Shown: in pieces, positions 9,078 through 15,550 of the stretch | Position numbering within the stretch: the stretch's first letter is position 1 | Layout of the letters: every line of letters starts with the position of its first letter | Assembly: GCF_946479755.1 (NCBI RefSeq) | Contig: NZ_CAMLHC010000015.1 | Location: 133,435 to 197,434 of the forward strand | DNA from: an uncultured Chitinophaga sp. | Lineage (GTDB): Bacteria; Bacteroidota; Bacteroidia; Chitinophagales; Chitinophagaceae | Direction: 5' to 3' | Length of the DNA: 64,000 bases | The notes under the pieces: generated by a model | Told to the model about the DNA's origin: nothing | What the model saw: the letters and a program-made list of their open reading frames with translations, nothing else | The model's database searches: none | Made by a program: the position numbers and the translations under genes

Positions 9078-9551
9078 ATGAGCCACTCTTTAAATATTGA
9101 CAAATTAGATTTACAGATCATTTCAGAAATGTCAACAGATGCCGGTATCTCTTACGCCGAATTGGGGAAAAAGCTGTTTGTATCAGGCGGCACCATCCAC
9201 GTGCGTATTAAGAAACTGCATGAAATGGGCGTGATCAAAGGTACCCGGCTGCAGGTCAACCTGCGTGCCATTGGCTACGATGTACTGGCTTTTATCGGCA
9301 TCTACCTGGAAAAGAGTTCTTTGTATGAAAACGTGGCCAGGCAGTTGCTGAAGATCCCGCAGATCGTGCGGCTGAACTATACGACCGGCGCCTACAGTAT
9401 GTTTGCAGAAATCATCTGCCGCGACAGTGCTGAGCTGCGCAAAATTCTGCAGGATGACCTGCAACATATCAAAGGGATAGAGCGTACAGAAACGATTATC
9501 TCACTCGAAGAAAGTTTCTCGCGTCCTGTCAATGTCAGCGAAATCAGTTAA
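9078..9551 (+). CDS. Lrp/AsnC-family transcriptional regulator
   Basis: A 157-residue regulator: an N-terminal helix-turn-helix (residues 6-55; DKLDLQIISEMSTDAGISYA, then VRIKKLHEMGVI) and a C-terminal RAM ligand-binding domain (about 70-145; VLAFIGIYLEKSS, YTTGAYSMFAEI, IKGIERTETII). Such proteins form octamers and respond to amino acids or related small molecules. The gene is monocistronic, with a terminator immediately after. The 281-base stretch upstream contains no gene and no clear operator. Targets cannot be told from context; the length is normal. Confidence 0.93.
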   Translation: MSHSLNIDKLDLQIISEMSTDAGISYAELGKKLFVSGGTIHVRIKKLHEMGVIKGTRLQVNLRAIGYDVLAFIGIYLEKSSLYENVARQLLKIPQIVRLNYTTGAYSMFAEIICRDSAELRKILQDDLQHIKGIERTETIISLEESFSRPVNVSEIS

Positions 9552-9564
9552 CGGATATAACAGT

Positions 9565-9597
9565 GAATGAAGGCGTTACCGCCTTCATTCTTTTTTT
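9565..9597 (+). terminator. Terminator after the Lrp-family gene
   Basis: Perfect 10-bp stem GAATGAAGGC (9565-9574) with GCCTTCATTC (9581-9590), loop GTTACC, then seven T residues at 9591-9597. Confidence 0.93.
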
Positions 9598-9642
9598 CGA
9601 CCTCCTTCTTCTCCCCTGGTAACCCGTTGTTCCGAAAGGAAA

Positions 9643-9688
9643 TTTGGCAAAGTGAATTTTTTGATTAATTTTGTACTATTCAGTACAA
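9643..9688 (+). promoter_or_regulatory. Promoter and TetR-type operator ahead of the TetR gene
   Basis: TTTG at 9643-9646, a 19-base spacer, then TAATTTTG at 9666-9673 match the Bacteroidota promoter consensus exactly. Overlapping the end of the -7 element is the inverted repeat TTGTACTATTCAGTACAA (9671-9688), with 7-base arms and a 4-base centre. A repressor bound there would cover the transcription start, so autoregulation is likely. The same element recurs ahead of the downstream hydrolase gene. Confidence 0.8.
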
Positions 9689-9701
9689 TTTATCATTTAC
9701 C

Positions 9702-10286
9702 ATGGCAGGAAGGAACCGCATATTCGACGAGCAGGAGGTGATCCGCAAAGCCACCACGGTGTTCTGGGAACGGGGCTACGAGGCCACGTCTACCGAAGAC
9801 CTCCTTGCGGCGATGGGAATTGGTAAAGGTAGTTTTTACAATGCCTTCCCCGGCGGCAAACAGGAGATCTTCGAAAAAGCGCTGGAGCAGTTTAGCACCC
9901 GGGCTTTTGCCGGGCTGAAAGCGGCAGTCGCCACAGGCGACGATCCGGTCACTGCCGTGCTGGACTTCTTTCGTGATATAGCGAATGAAAGCCGCGCCGT
10001 GCATATGAAAGGCTGCTTCATGGGCAATACCGTTGCGGAACTGTCCCACACCGAACCGGCACTGGAAAGGAAAGCCGTTCACCGGCTGCAGCAAATGGAG
10101 CAACTGTTTACCTCCGTCCTGGAAAACGGGCAGCGGAGCGGCCGGTTAAAAACCAAAACGCCGGCGCCGGTGCTGGCCAGGCACCTGGTGAACCTGTGGA
10201 ACGGCCTGAACATCACGCGACGGATGTATCCCAATACTGAAGGACTGTCCGCCCTGATCGAGCTAAATCTCTCCCCTATTCATTGA
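9702..10286 (+). CDS. TetR/AcrR-family repressor
   Basis: A 194-residue repressor. The N-terminal DNA-binding domain is clear (FDEQEVIRKATTVFWERGYE, then the helix-turn-helix with GIGKGSFYNAF), and the C-terminal helical ligand domain follows (residues 65-194). The start ATG at 9702 lies 13 bases past an 18-bp inverted repeat that overlaps the promoter, and an almost identical repeat precedes the hydrolase gene 53 bases downstream. The simplest reading is a repressor that controls itself and the hydrolase, released by a small molecule, perhaps the hydrolase substrate. Domain identity is seen; the regulatory circuit is inferred from the shared operator. Confidence 0.92.
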   Translation: MAGRNRIFDEQEVIRKATTVFWERGYEATSTEDLLAAMGIGKGSFYNAFPGGKQEIFEKALEQFSTRAFAGLKAAVATGDDPVTAVLDFFRDIANESRAVHMKGCFMGNTVAELSHTEPALERKAVHRLQQMEQLFTSVLENGQRSGRLKTKTPAPVLARHLVNLWNGLNITRRMYPNTEGLSALIELNLSPIH

Positions 10287-10305
10287 CACTTTTTTTTCAT
10301 CAATT

Positions 10306-10323
10306 TTGTACCAAATAGTACAA
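10306..10323 (+). promoter_or_regulatory. Second copy of the TetR-type operator, ahead of the hydrolase
   Basis: TTGTACCAAATAGTACAA matches the upstream operator at the outer six bases of each arm, with the same 18-bp length. It begins inside a CAATTTTG element (10301-10308) that resembles a -7 box and lies 16 bases before the hydrolase ATG. Confidence 0.78.
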
Positions 10324-10339
10324 TTTAAAATCAGGATAT

Positions 10340-11194
10340 ATGAGCGCCACTTTTTATCGTACCGTATCTGTCAACAACCTCGACATCTTTTACCGGGAGG
10401 CCGGTCGCCCCGGCGCGCCGGTAGTACTGTTGCTGCATGGCTTTCCCTCCTCTTCCCACATGTACCGGCATCTGATCCCGGCATTGGCAGAAGATTATCA
10501 CGTGATAGCACCCGACTATCCCGGTTTTGGCTACAGCAGCAAACCCTCCCCGGAGGCATTTAATTACACTTTCGATAACGTAGCCGCTGTCATGGAGCAG
10601 TTTATAATGCAAATGGGGCTGACAAAGTTCCACCTCTATATGCAGGATTACGGCGGCCCTATCGGCTTTCGGATCATTACCCGTCACCCTGAATGGGTAG
10701 CGTCCCTGCTGATTCAAAACGCCAACGCCTATACGGAGGGACTGGGCCCCGACGTACAGGAAATAGGCCGGTTACAGCAGGCCGGTGATCCGGCGGCGCT
10801 GGCCGCGGCAGTAGACCGTAAACTGACCGCCGAAGGCATGCGTGCTGACAATCTCGTGGGAGCTACAGACCCTTCGCGTATCTCTCCCGACAGCTGGACT
10901 TTCGATGCCGCTATCATTGACAAGCCCATACAACGGGTATTATTCGCCAACTATGGTACCAACTTCCCGCTGTATCCGCAGTGGCAGGCATGGCTGCGCC
11001 ACCACCAGCCGCGTACGCTGATCACCTGGGGCAAAAACGATAACATCTTTCCGGGAGAAGGCGCCACCGCCTATCTGCGCGATGTGCCGGACGCAGAACT
11101 GCATCTGTTTGACGGAGGGCACTTTTTACTGGAGGAATACGGCGACGAGGTGGCCGCCCTGATCAAAACATTTCTGAAAAAAGGAAATTCATAG
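10340..11194 (+). CDS. Alpha/beta hydrolase with Asp nucleophile (haloalkane dehalogenase/epoxide hydrolase-like)
   Basis: A 284-residue alpha/beta hydrolase. The oxyanion-hole HGFP is at residues 33-36, the nucleophile elbow is MQDYGGP with Asp103 in place of the Ser of esterases, and the catalytic His is in GGHFLLEE (His261). An Asp nucleophile points to haloalkane dehalogenases, epoxide hydrolases or fluoroacetate dehalogenases and not to lipases. A cap domain lies between about residues 130 and 215. The gene follows the TetR repressor and carries the same operator, so expression is probably induced by a xenobiotic-like ligand. Substrate class is uncertain. Confidence 0.9.
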   Translation: MSATFYRTVSVNNLDIFYREAGRPGAPVVLLLHGFPSSSHMYRHLIPALAEDYHVIAPDYPGFGYSSKPSPEAFNYTFDNVAAVMEQFIMQMGLTKFHLYMQDYGGPIGFRIITRHPEWVASLLIQNANAYTEGLGPDVQEIGRLQQAGDPAALAAAVDRKLTAEGMRADNLVGATDPSRISPDSWTFDAAIIDKPIQRVLFANYGTNFPLYPQWQAWLRHHQPRTLITWGKNDNIFPGEGATAYLRDVPDAELHLFDGGHFLLEEYGDEVAALIKTFLKKGNS

Positions 11195-11203
11195 AAAAAG
11201 GAC

Positions 11204-11232
11204 GGGCCGGCAACGCGTAACGCTGCCGGCCC
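11204..11232 (-). terminator. Terminator for the minus-strand RNA methyltransferase gene
   Basis: Stem GGGCCGGCA (11204-11212) with TGCCGGCCC (11224-11232). Read on the minus strand the stem is soon followed by a run of T (complement of the A run near 11196-11200), so it mainly serves the minus strand; it may also slow plus-strand readthrough. Confidence 0.7.
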
Positions 11233-11239
11233 TGTTATG

Positions 11240-12424
11240 CTATTCCTGCGCCAGTTTCCGCGTATCGCGGGTACCGGCATACAGTTCGTATTCCAACAAA
11301 CGGCAGTCAAGCGTACTGTTGTAAAACTCTATCCTGCGCTTGGCCTTGAGGCCTATCTTCTTGGCCAGGTCCAGGTTACCTGTGAAAATGTAGCCGGTGT
11401 AACCGCCGCAGCGTTGTTTCATGAAATCGCCGATACGGCCATAGGTCTCTTCCAATGCGGTGATCTCCCCGAGGCGCAACCCATACTCCGGGTTCATATA
11501 CACCACTCCCCCGCCATCGGCCGGCACGGGCGTAGCCGCAAAATCGCATACAGAGAAGGTGATCAGATCTGCCACGCCGGCAGCCCTGGCGTTTTTGCGG
11601 GCATTTTCCACCGCCTGCGGACTCAGGTCTGTCGCGATGATTTTCAGTTCCGGAACATCCACGATCTGGCTTTCCAGCCGGCCCCGCTCTTCGAGGTACA
11701 CCGCTTCATCATAGCCCAACAGGTGCATAAAAGCATAGTTGCTGCGGAAAAGCCCGGGCCGGCTGTTGGTGGCGATCAGCGCCGCTTCTATGGCCACAGT
11801 ACCGGAGCCGCACATGGGATTGACAAAAGGAGAACGGCGGTCCCAGCGGGTGGCCAGAATGGTGGCTGCCGCCAGTCCCTCCAGCATAGGCGCTTTCCCG
11901 GGTATCTTGCGGTATCCGTGACGGCCCAGCGAATCACCGGAGGTGTCGATAAATACTTCCGCATGTTCATTCTTCCAGAACAGGTGCACAACTCCACCGC
12001 TCAGCTCAGCGCCGGTGGAAGGACGTTTGCCTGTTTTTTCCCGCATACGGTCTATCACCGCATCTTTCACCCGCAGGTTGGCGAACATGCTGTTATTGAT
12101 GGTTTCGTTCTGAACGTTGCTGGTAATGGAGAAATACCCGTCAGCCGGCAGGATCGTTTCCCAGGGGAAAGATTTTAGTTCTCTGTAGATATCATCGGCG
12201 TTGTGCGCTTCAAACTGACGGAGGCTGTATAATACCTGGCTGGCACAGCGCAGGTGTAAATTGAGGCGGATACATTCGTTGACGGAAGCCTGCAGGCGCA
12301 CCCCTGTGACAAAAGTTTCTTCAACGGTAAAACCCAGTTCTTTTATTTCCTGTTCGAGGTAAGGTGTCAGCCGCTTGTGGCAGGTAACCGTTACCGGAGC
12401 TTTCTCTGTGTATAAAGACATCAT
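11240..12424 (-). CDS. THUMP-domain class I SAM RNA methyltransferase (RlmL N-terminal type)
   Basis: Probable 23S rRNA guanine-N2 methyltransferase of the RlmL/YcbY (m2G2445) family, about 394 residues. It contains an N-terminal ferredoxin-like and THUMP region (about residues 10-150), then the Rossmann methyltransferase with motif I NPMCGSGTVAIEAALIA and the catalytic motif NPEYGLR, which replaces the common NPPYG. The RlmK half of the E. coli fusion is absent, as usual outside gammaproteobacteria. Start chosen at complement 12422-12424 (MMSLYTEKAP); an in-frame upstream ATG at 12457 would translate through a large inverted repeat. The NPEYG variant is the only oddity. Confidence 0.88.
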   Translation of the reverse strand: MMSLYTEKAPVTVTCHKRLTPYLEQEIKELGFTVEETFVTGVRLQASVNECIRLNLHLRCASQVLYSLRQFEAHNADDIYRELKSFPWETILPADGYFSITSNVQNETINNSMFANLRVKDAVIDRMREKTGKRPSTGAELSGGVVHLFWKNEHAEVFIDTSGDSLGRHGYRKIPGKAPMLEGLAAATILATRWDRRSPFVNPMCGSGTVAIEAALIATNSRPGLFRSNYAFMHLLGYDEAVYLEERGRLESQIVDVPELKIIATDLSPQAVENARKNARAAGVADLITFSVCDFAATPVPADGGGVVYMNPEYGLRLGEITALEETYGRIGDFMKQRCGGYTGYIFTGNLDLAKKIGLKAKRRIEFYNSTLDCRLLEYELYAGTRDTRKLAQE

Positions 12425-12443
12425 CCGGCAAATGTAGCCATTT

Positions 12444-12505
12444 TGATATTTAGACATTTGGTTATTTAACCATTTGGATATTGAAACAACCAGATGTCTA
12501 AATAT
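12444..12505. repeat. AT-rich intergenic inverted repeat (copy 1)
   Basis: Left arm GATATTTAGACATTTGGTT (12444-12462) and right arm AACCAGATGTCTAAATATC (12487-12505) pair over 19 positions with one mismatch, separated by 24 bases. It lies between the RNA methyltransferase and methionine aminopeptidase genes. The arm sequence differs from the two AT-rich repeats at 24.9 and 47.4 kb, but size and placement are alike. Confidence 0.75.
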
Positions 12506-12513
12506 CCCAATGT

Positions 12514-13272
12514 TTAAATCTCGTTACCTGCGGTGAGGATAATGGGTTCGCCGTCAGTGATCACGATGGTATGTTCGTGCTGGGCCACAAATCCGCCTTT
12601 ATTGCCGATCAGCGTCCAGCCGTCGTTTGCCTGGTTGGCGTAGTTGGAGCGGGTGGAGATAAATGTTTCCACGGCCACAACGCTGTTTTTACGGAAACGC
12701 TCTTTGTTGCGCCGTTCGTAACAGTTGAGAATATCCTCGGGCGCCTCGTGCAGGCCCCTGCCCACGCCATGTCCGGCGAGGTTACGGATTACAGTAAAAC
12801 CAGCCTTGGCCGCTTCTTTTTCAATCAGTTTGCCGATGTCAGCTATTTTTACGCCGCCGCGGATATTGCGGAGCGCTTTGTACAGGATATTGCGGGAGGC
12901 ATTGACCAGGGGCAGATGCTGATGCACATCGTTGCCCAGTACAAAAGAACCGCCGTTGTCCGCCCAGTAGCCGTCCAGCTCCGCAGACACGTCGATATTG
13001 ACCAGGTCCCCTTCGCGCAGAATTTTTGTTGCGTGCGGAATCCCGTGCGCTATCTCATTGTTGATGCTGATGCAGGTCCATCCCGGAAAGCCATAGGTAA
13101 GCTTCGGAGCGGATTTGGCACCATACTTCCGCAATATCTCCCCTCCGTATTCATCCACCTCTTTTGCAGACATGCCTGGTTTGGTATAATTGCGCATCTC
13201 TTTGAGCGTGATGGCCACCACTTCGCTGATCCGCTTCATTCCTTGTAACTCCGCTTCTGATGTAATTGACAT
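12514..13272 (-). CDS. map: Type I methionine aminopeptidase
   Basis: Removes the N-terminal Met from nascent proteins; cytosolic dimetal enzyme, 252 residues from the start chosen here. The start is complement 13270-13272 (MSITSEAELQGMKRISEVVA); a longer in-frame start at 13347 adds 25 unrelated residues. Metal ligands are visible: NIDVSAELDGYWAD supplies the two Asp, AGHGVGRGLHE the His, VVAVETFIS and AQHEHTIVIT the two Glu. The N-terminal zinc-finger extension of some Map proteins is absent. It lies 78 bases downstream of kptA on the same strand and may receive readthrough from the ADP-ribose operon, but it is probably also transcribed independently. Confidence 0.95.
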   Translation of the reverse strand: MSITSEAELQGMKRISEVVAITLKEMRNYTKPGMSAKEVDEYGGEILRKYGAKSAPKLTYGFPGWTCISINNEIAHGIPHATKILREGDLVNIDVSAELDGYWADNGGSFVLGNDVHQHLPLVNASRNILYKALRNIRGGVKIADIGKLIEKEAAKAGFTVIRNLAGHGVGRGLHEAPEDILNCYERRNKERFRKNSVVAVETFISTRSNYANQANDGWTLIGNKGGFVAQHEHTIVITDGEPIILTAGNEI

Positions 13273-13350
13273 AGCTTCTCTTTTTTGGTCGTAATAAAGG
13301 TAGCGAAAGCAGGGCAAACTGTCAAAAGTGGTGACCTGCGTCACCACTTG

Positions 13351-13893
13351 TTAAAATGCGATATACTTTACCGGCACATGGTCTGTGAGCCAGACGTTGT
13401 TGGCCGACCGGAAAAAGGGAATGCCGTCGCGGAACATGCGGCCGCTGTGGACGGTGAGTATCACCGGCTGCCCCCTGCGGGCACCGACAGCAGTGGCGGT
13501 TTCCCTTTGTTCTGAAAGATGCACATGGTGGCGGCTCATTTTAAGCAGCCCTTCCTCCCGGATGGCCTGCATGAATTTCCCGACGGTGCCATGATACAGG
13601 TATTCGGGCGGCGTTGCCACTTCCAGCGCCAGTTCCACTTTGACGGAATGTCCCTGGTTGGCGCGGATACGGGCATGATCGTCACTGAGCGCAAACCGCT
13701 GTTTTTCACATTCCGCCACTACCACCAGTAGTTCGTCCATGGTGAAGCGCTGGCCTCTGCGGGCGGCTTTGCCCATGAGTTCCGGGACATCGGCCCAACC
13801 TTGTTCATCCAGTTGGAGGCCGATGGTTTCCGGGCTATGCCGGAGTATGAGACTGAGAAATTTGCTGATATTTTTTCTTCTTTTTGGGTCCAT
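13351..13893 (-). CDS. kptA: RNA 2'-phosphotransferase KptA/Tpt1
   Basis: A 180-residue KptA. The family transfers an RNA 2'-phosphate to NAD+ through an ADP-ribosylated RNA intermediate, giving ADP-ribose cyclic phosphate and nicotinamide; related enzymes also ADP-ribosylate phosphorylated nucleic-acid ends. Key residues are present: Arg18-His19 in LILRHSPE, Arg77 in IRANQGHS, HGT at 101-103 and RHHVHLS at 121-127. The start is complement 13891-13893 (MDPKRRKNISKFLSLILRHS); the longer in-frame start at 14007 overlaps the NADAR gene and lacks homology. KptA starts five bases after the NADAR stop, third in a PARG-NADAR-KptA operon. Bacteria lack the eukaryotic splicing that creates its classic substrate, so the context suggests an ADP-ribose-adduct role. 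Confidence 0.93.
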   Translation of the reverse strand: MDPKRRKNISKFLSLILRHSPETIGLQLDEQGWADVPELMGKAARRGQRFTMDELLVVVAECEKQRFALSDDHARIRANQGHSVKVELALEVATPPEYLYHGTVGKFMQAIREEGLLKMSRHHVHLSEQRETATAVGARRGQPVILTVHSGRMFRDGIPFFRSANNVWLTDHVPVKYIAF

Positions 13894-13898
13894 GATAA

Positions 13899-14441
13899 TT
13901 ATAGTTTGTCCCTGACTGCCATGAGCGCGTAACCCAACAGGTTCTGGCCTCTCCAGCGCAAGGGATTCTCCACATGTTCGTGATCGGATTTCATGCCGAT
14001 ACCCCATATGGTATCCACCGGACTGGCTTCTACCAGTACGCGGTCTTTGGTGTTCATTAAAAATTCTTTCAGTTTCGGATGCTGGGAAAACTTCAACAGG
14101 TTTCCGGCTATCACGATATTGGATTTTTGTTCATCCCAAACGACGGAATCAAACTGGCGTACCTGCCGGCCCAGCTTTTTCGCTTCCGCGGGCGTTTTGG
14201 CTTTCAGTATCCGTTGCAGCGTGGCCTCGTCATTGAACAGGCGGGCTTTTCCGGCCATCATCCAGTGTTCTGCCGTGGGGTAGGTAATACCGTTTTCCTG
14301 GAAAGGCGCTACCCACCACTGACTTAAACAGCTCTGGGTGACGGTCCCGCTGGTGGATTCCCCATGTCCCCAGAAAAACAGGTATTTGATTTTATCTTTA
14401 CGCTGATACTTTTCGATCAGCCACTGATTATTATAAGTCAT
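13899..14441 (-). CDS. NADAR-family ADP-ribosyl hydrolase/glycosidase
   Basis: A 180-residue NADAR (YbiA/RibX-like) protein. The family cleaves N-glycosidic bonds in ADP-ribose derivatives, riboflavin intermediates and, in some members, ADP-ribosylated guanine in nucleic acid. Visible signatures: FFWGHGES near residue 22, TAEHWMMAGKA at 57-66 with Glu58 and Lys65, VEASPVDTIWGIGM at 137-150 and the C-terminal WRGQNLLGYALM. The start ATG lies within the last bases of the PARG gene (11-base overlap), and kptA begins five bases after the stop. Tight coupling with two other ADP-ribose enzymes points to nucleic-acid or protein de-ADP-ribosylation and not to riboflavin synthesis. Confidence 0.92.
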   Translation of the reverse strand: MTYNNQWLIEKYQRKDKIKYLFFWGHGESTSGTVTQSCLSQWWVAPFQENGITYPTAEHWMMAGKARLFNDEATLQRILKAKTPAEAKKLGRQVRQFDSVVWDEQKSNIVIAGNLLKFSQHPKLKEFLMNTKDRVLVEASPVDTIWGIGMKSDHEHVENPLRWRGQNLLGYALMAVRDKL

Positions 14442-15282
14442 GGTTTGTCAGTTTGTTTTTAAATGTACGGATCGTGTCTTGTTTCTCTATATTGTCATAC
14501 ACGGCAAACACCACCCTGGAAAAACGGTGACGGAAAGTATCACTGTTCAGCAGTGCAGCGAACCCTCCGGCCACATCTTCTTTGTCATTACGGAATACGC
14601 CACAGCCCCAGGCGCCGAGTATCAGGGTGGTTTGCTGTTGCGCTGCTGCTAAGGAAAGTAGTTTTTCCATTCTCCCCAGCATGACCGGCTTGATACGGCT
14701 TATATTTTCCGGTTCATTGTCTTCCACGGCGCCGGCGTTGACGGCCGGTGCGGTGATCACAGATACCGTATAATAGTCTTCCAGCAGTTGATCTGCATCG
14801 TTGCGAAAGACCGGCACCAGCGGCGAATAGATCATGTGATCAGTATAAAGGCAGCTGCCGTGGCCCCTGTTGATCTGATACATCTCACTTTTTTGTTGCA
14901 GACAGGTATACAGTCCACTGGCCCGCGCCAGCGCTTCTTCCTGTGCATGCGCCCCTTTAAGGAAGCCTCCGCCGGGATTTTTAGCGGATGCAAAATTCAG
15001 GCAACATACGTTTTGCTGTTTCTCCTTTACCACCAGGCGATAGGCGGCGGCGTAGGTGCTTTCTCCCGTCACTTCAATGATACCTTCGTGTTGGGCAGAT
15101 TGCTTATCGCGCTGCCGGAATACTGTTTCAAAATCTTCCGGCCGGTACAGCACCGTGTTACCGGCGGCATATTGCAGGGCGGACTGAATGCTGACTGTTT
15201 TTCCGTGGGGATTAACATAATGGCCATTGGTCAGGATATCCAATGTTTCCCAGGCGGTTTTCGCCCTTGTTTGTTTTTTCAT
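14431..15282 (-). CDS. Microbial PARG-type macrodomain hydrolase (TIGR02452)
   Basis: A 283-residue bacterial poly(ADP-ribose) glycohydrolase-like macrodomain protein. It carries CCLNFASAKNPGGGFLKGAHAQEEAL, where GGGFLKG (about residues 104-110) binds the diphosphate-ribose and QEE (114-116) holds the catalytic Glu pair; TLILGAWGCGVFRND fits the second macrodomain loop. The start is complement 15280-15282 (MKKQTRAKTAWETLD); the in-frame ATG at 15324 gives a weak extension. It is the first gene of the PARG-NADAR-KptA operon and overlaps the NADAR start by 11 bases. The reaction is removal of O-linked ADP-ribose; the physiological target is unknown. Confidence 0.92.
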   Translation of the reverse strand: MKKQTRAKTAWETLDILTNGHYVNPHGKTVSIQSALQYAAGNTVLYRPEDFETVFRQRDKQSAQHEGIIEVTGESTYAAAYRLVVKEKQQNVCCLNFASAKNPGGGFLKGAHAQEEALARASGLYTCLQQKSEMYQINRGHGSCLYTDHMIYSPLVPVFRNDADQLLEDYYTVSVITAPAVNAGAVEDNEPENISRIKPVMLGRMEKLLSLAAAQQQTTLILGAWGCGVFRNDKEDVAGGFAALLNSDTFRHRFSRVVFAVYDNIEKQDTIRTFKNKLTNHDL

Positions 15283-15371
15283 CTTATCATCTTTTATACA
15301 CCAGGTAATTGAAAGCACATCCATGGGGTTCCACTTCCTATGCTGATGTTTTTGTTTACGTCATTCTGACG

Positions 15372-15402
15372 CAAAGTAACAGTAATTTATTTTAACTGAC
15401 AA
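15372..15402 (-). promoter_or_regulatory. Candidate promoter of the PARG-NADAR-KptA operon
   Basis: On the minus strand TTG (complement 15400-15402), a 20-base spacer and TTACTTTG (complement 15372-15379) resemble the Bacteroidota TTTG-N19/20-TAnnTTTG pattern with one -7 mismatch. It lies about 90 bases before the PARG start. No operator-like palindrome was noticed. Confidence 0.45.
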
Positions 15403-15510
15403 TAATTTTTTCTTTTGGGACGGATGAGGGGTTGTTTTGCGCTAACGGGGAGGCATAACCAGGCAGTCGGAAATATATTTTTGCATTGACGGAAAGACAT
15501 AAAAAGCCCC

Positions 15511-15527
15511 GCCTTGCATGGCAAGGC
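15511..15527 (-). terminator. Possible terminator for the cytochrome lipoprotein gene
   Basis: Perfect 7-bp stem GCCTTGC-ATG-GCAAGGC, followed on the minus strand by GGGGC and a run of five T. It lies 24 bases past the stop of the minus-strand cytochrome gene; the spacer before the T run makes it imperfect. Confidence 0.5.
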
Positions 15528-15550
15528 ATAAAAAAACATCCATGCAGTCT

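Noticed and set aside
11237..12178. A 313-codon plus-strand frame opposite the RNA methyltransferase gene
   Set aside because: No recognisable protein features, while the minus strand has THUMP and SAM motifs.
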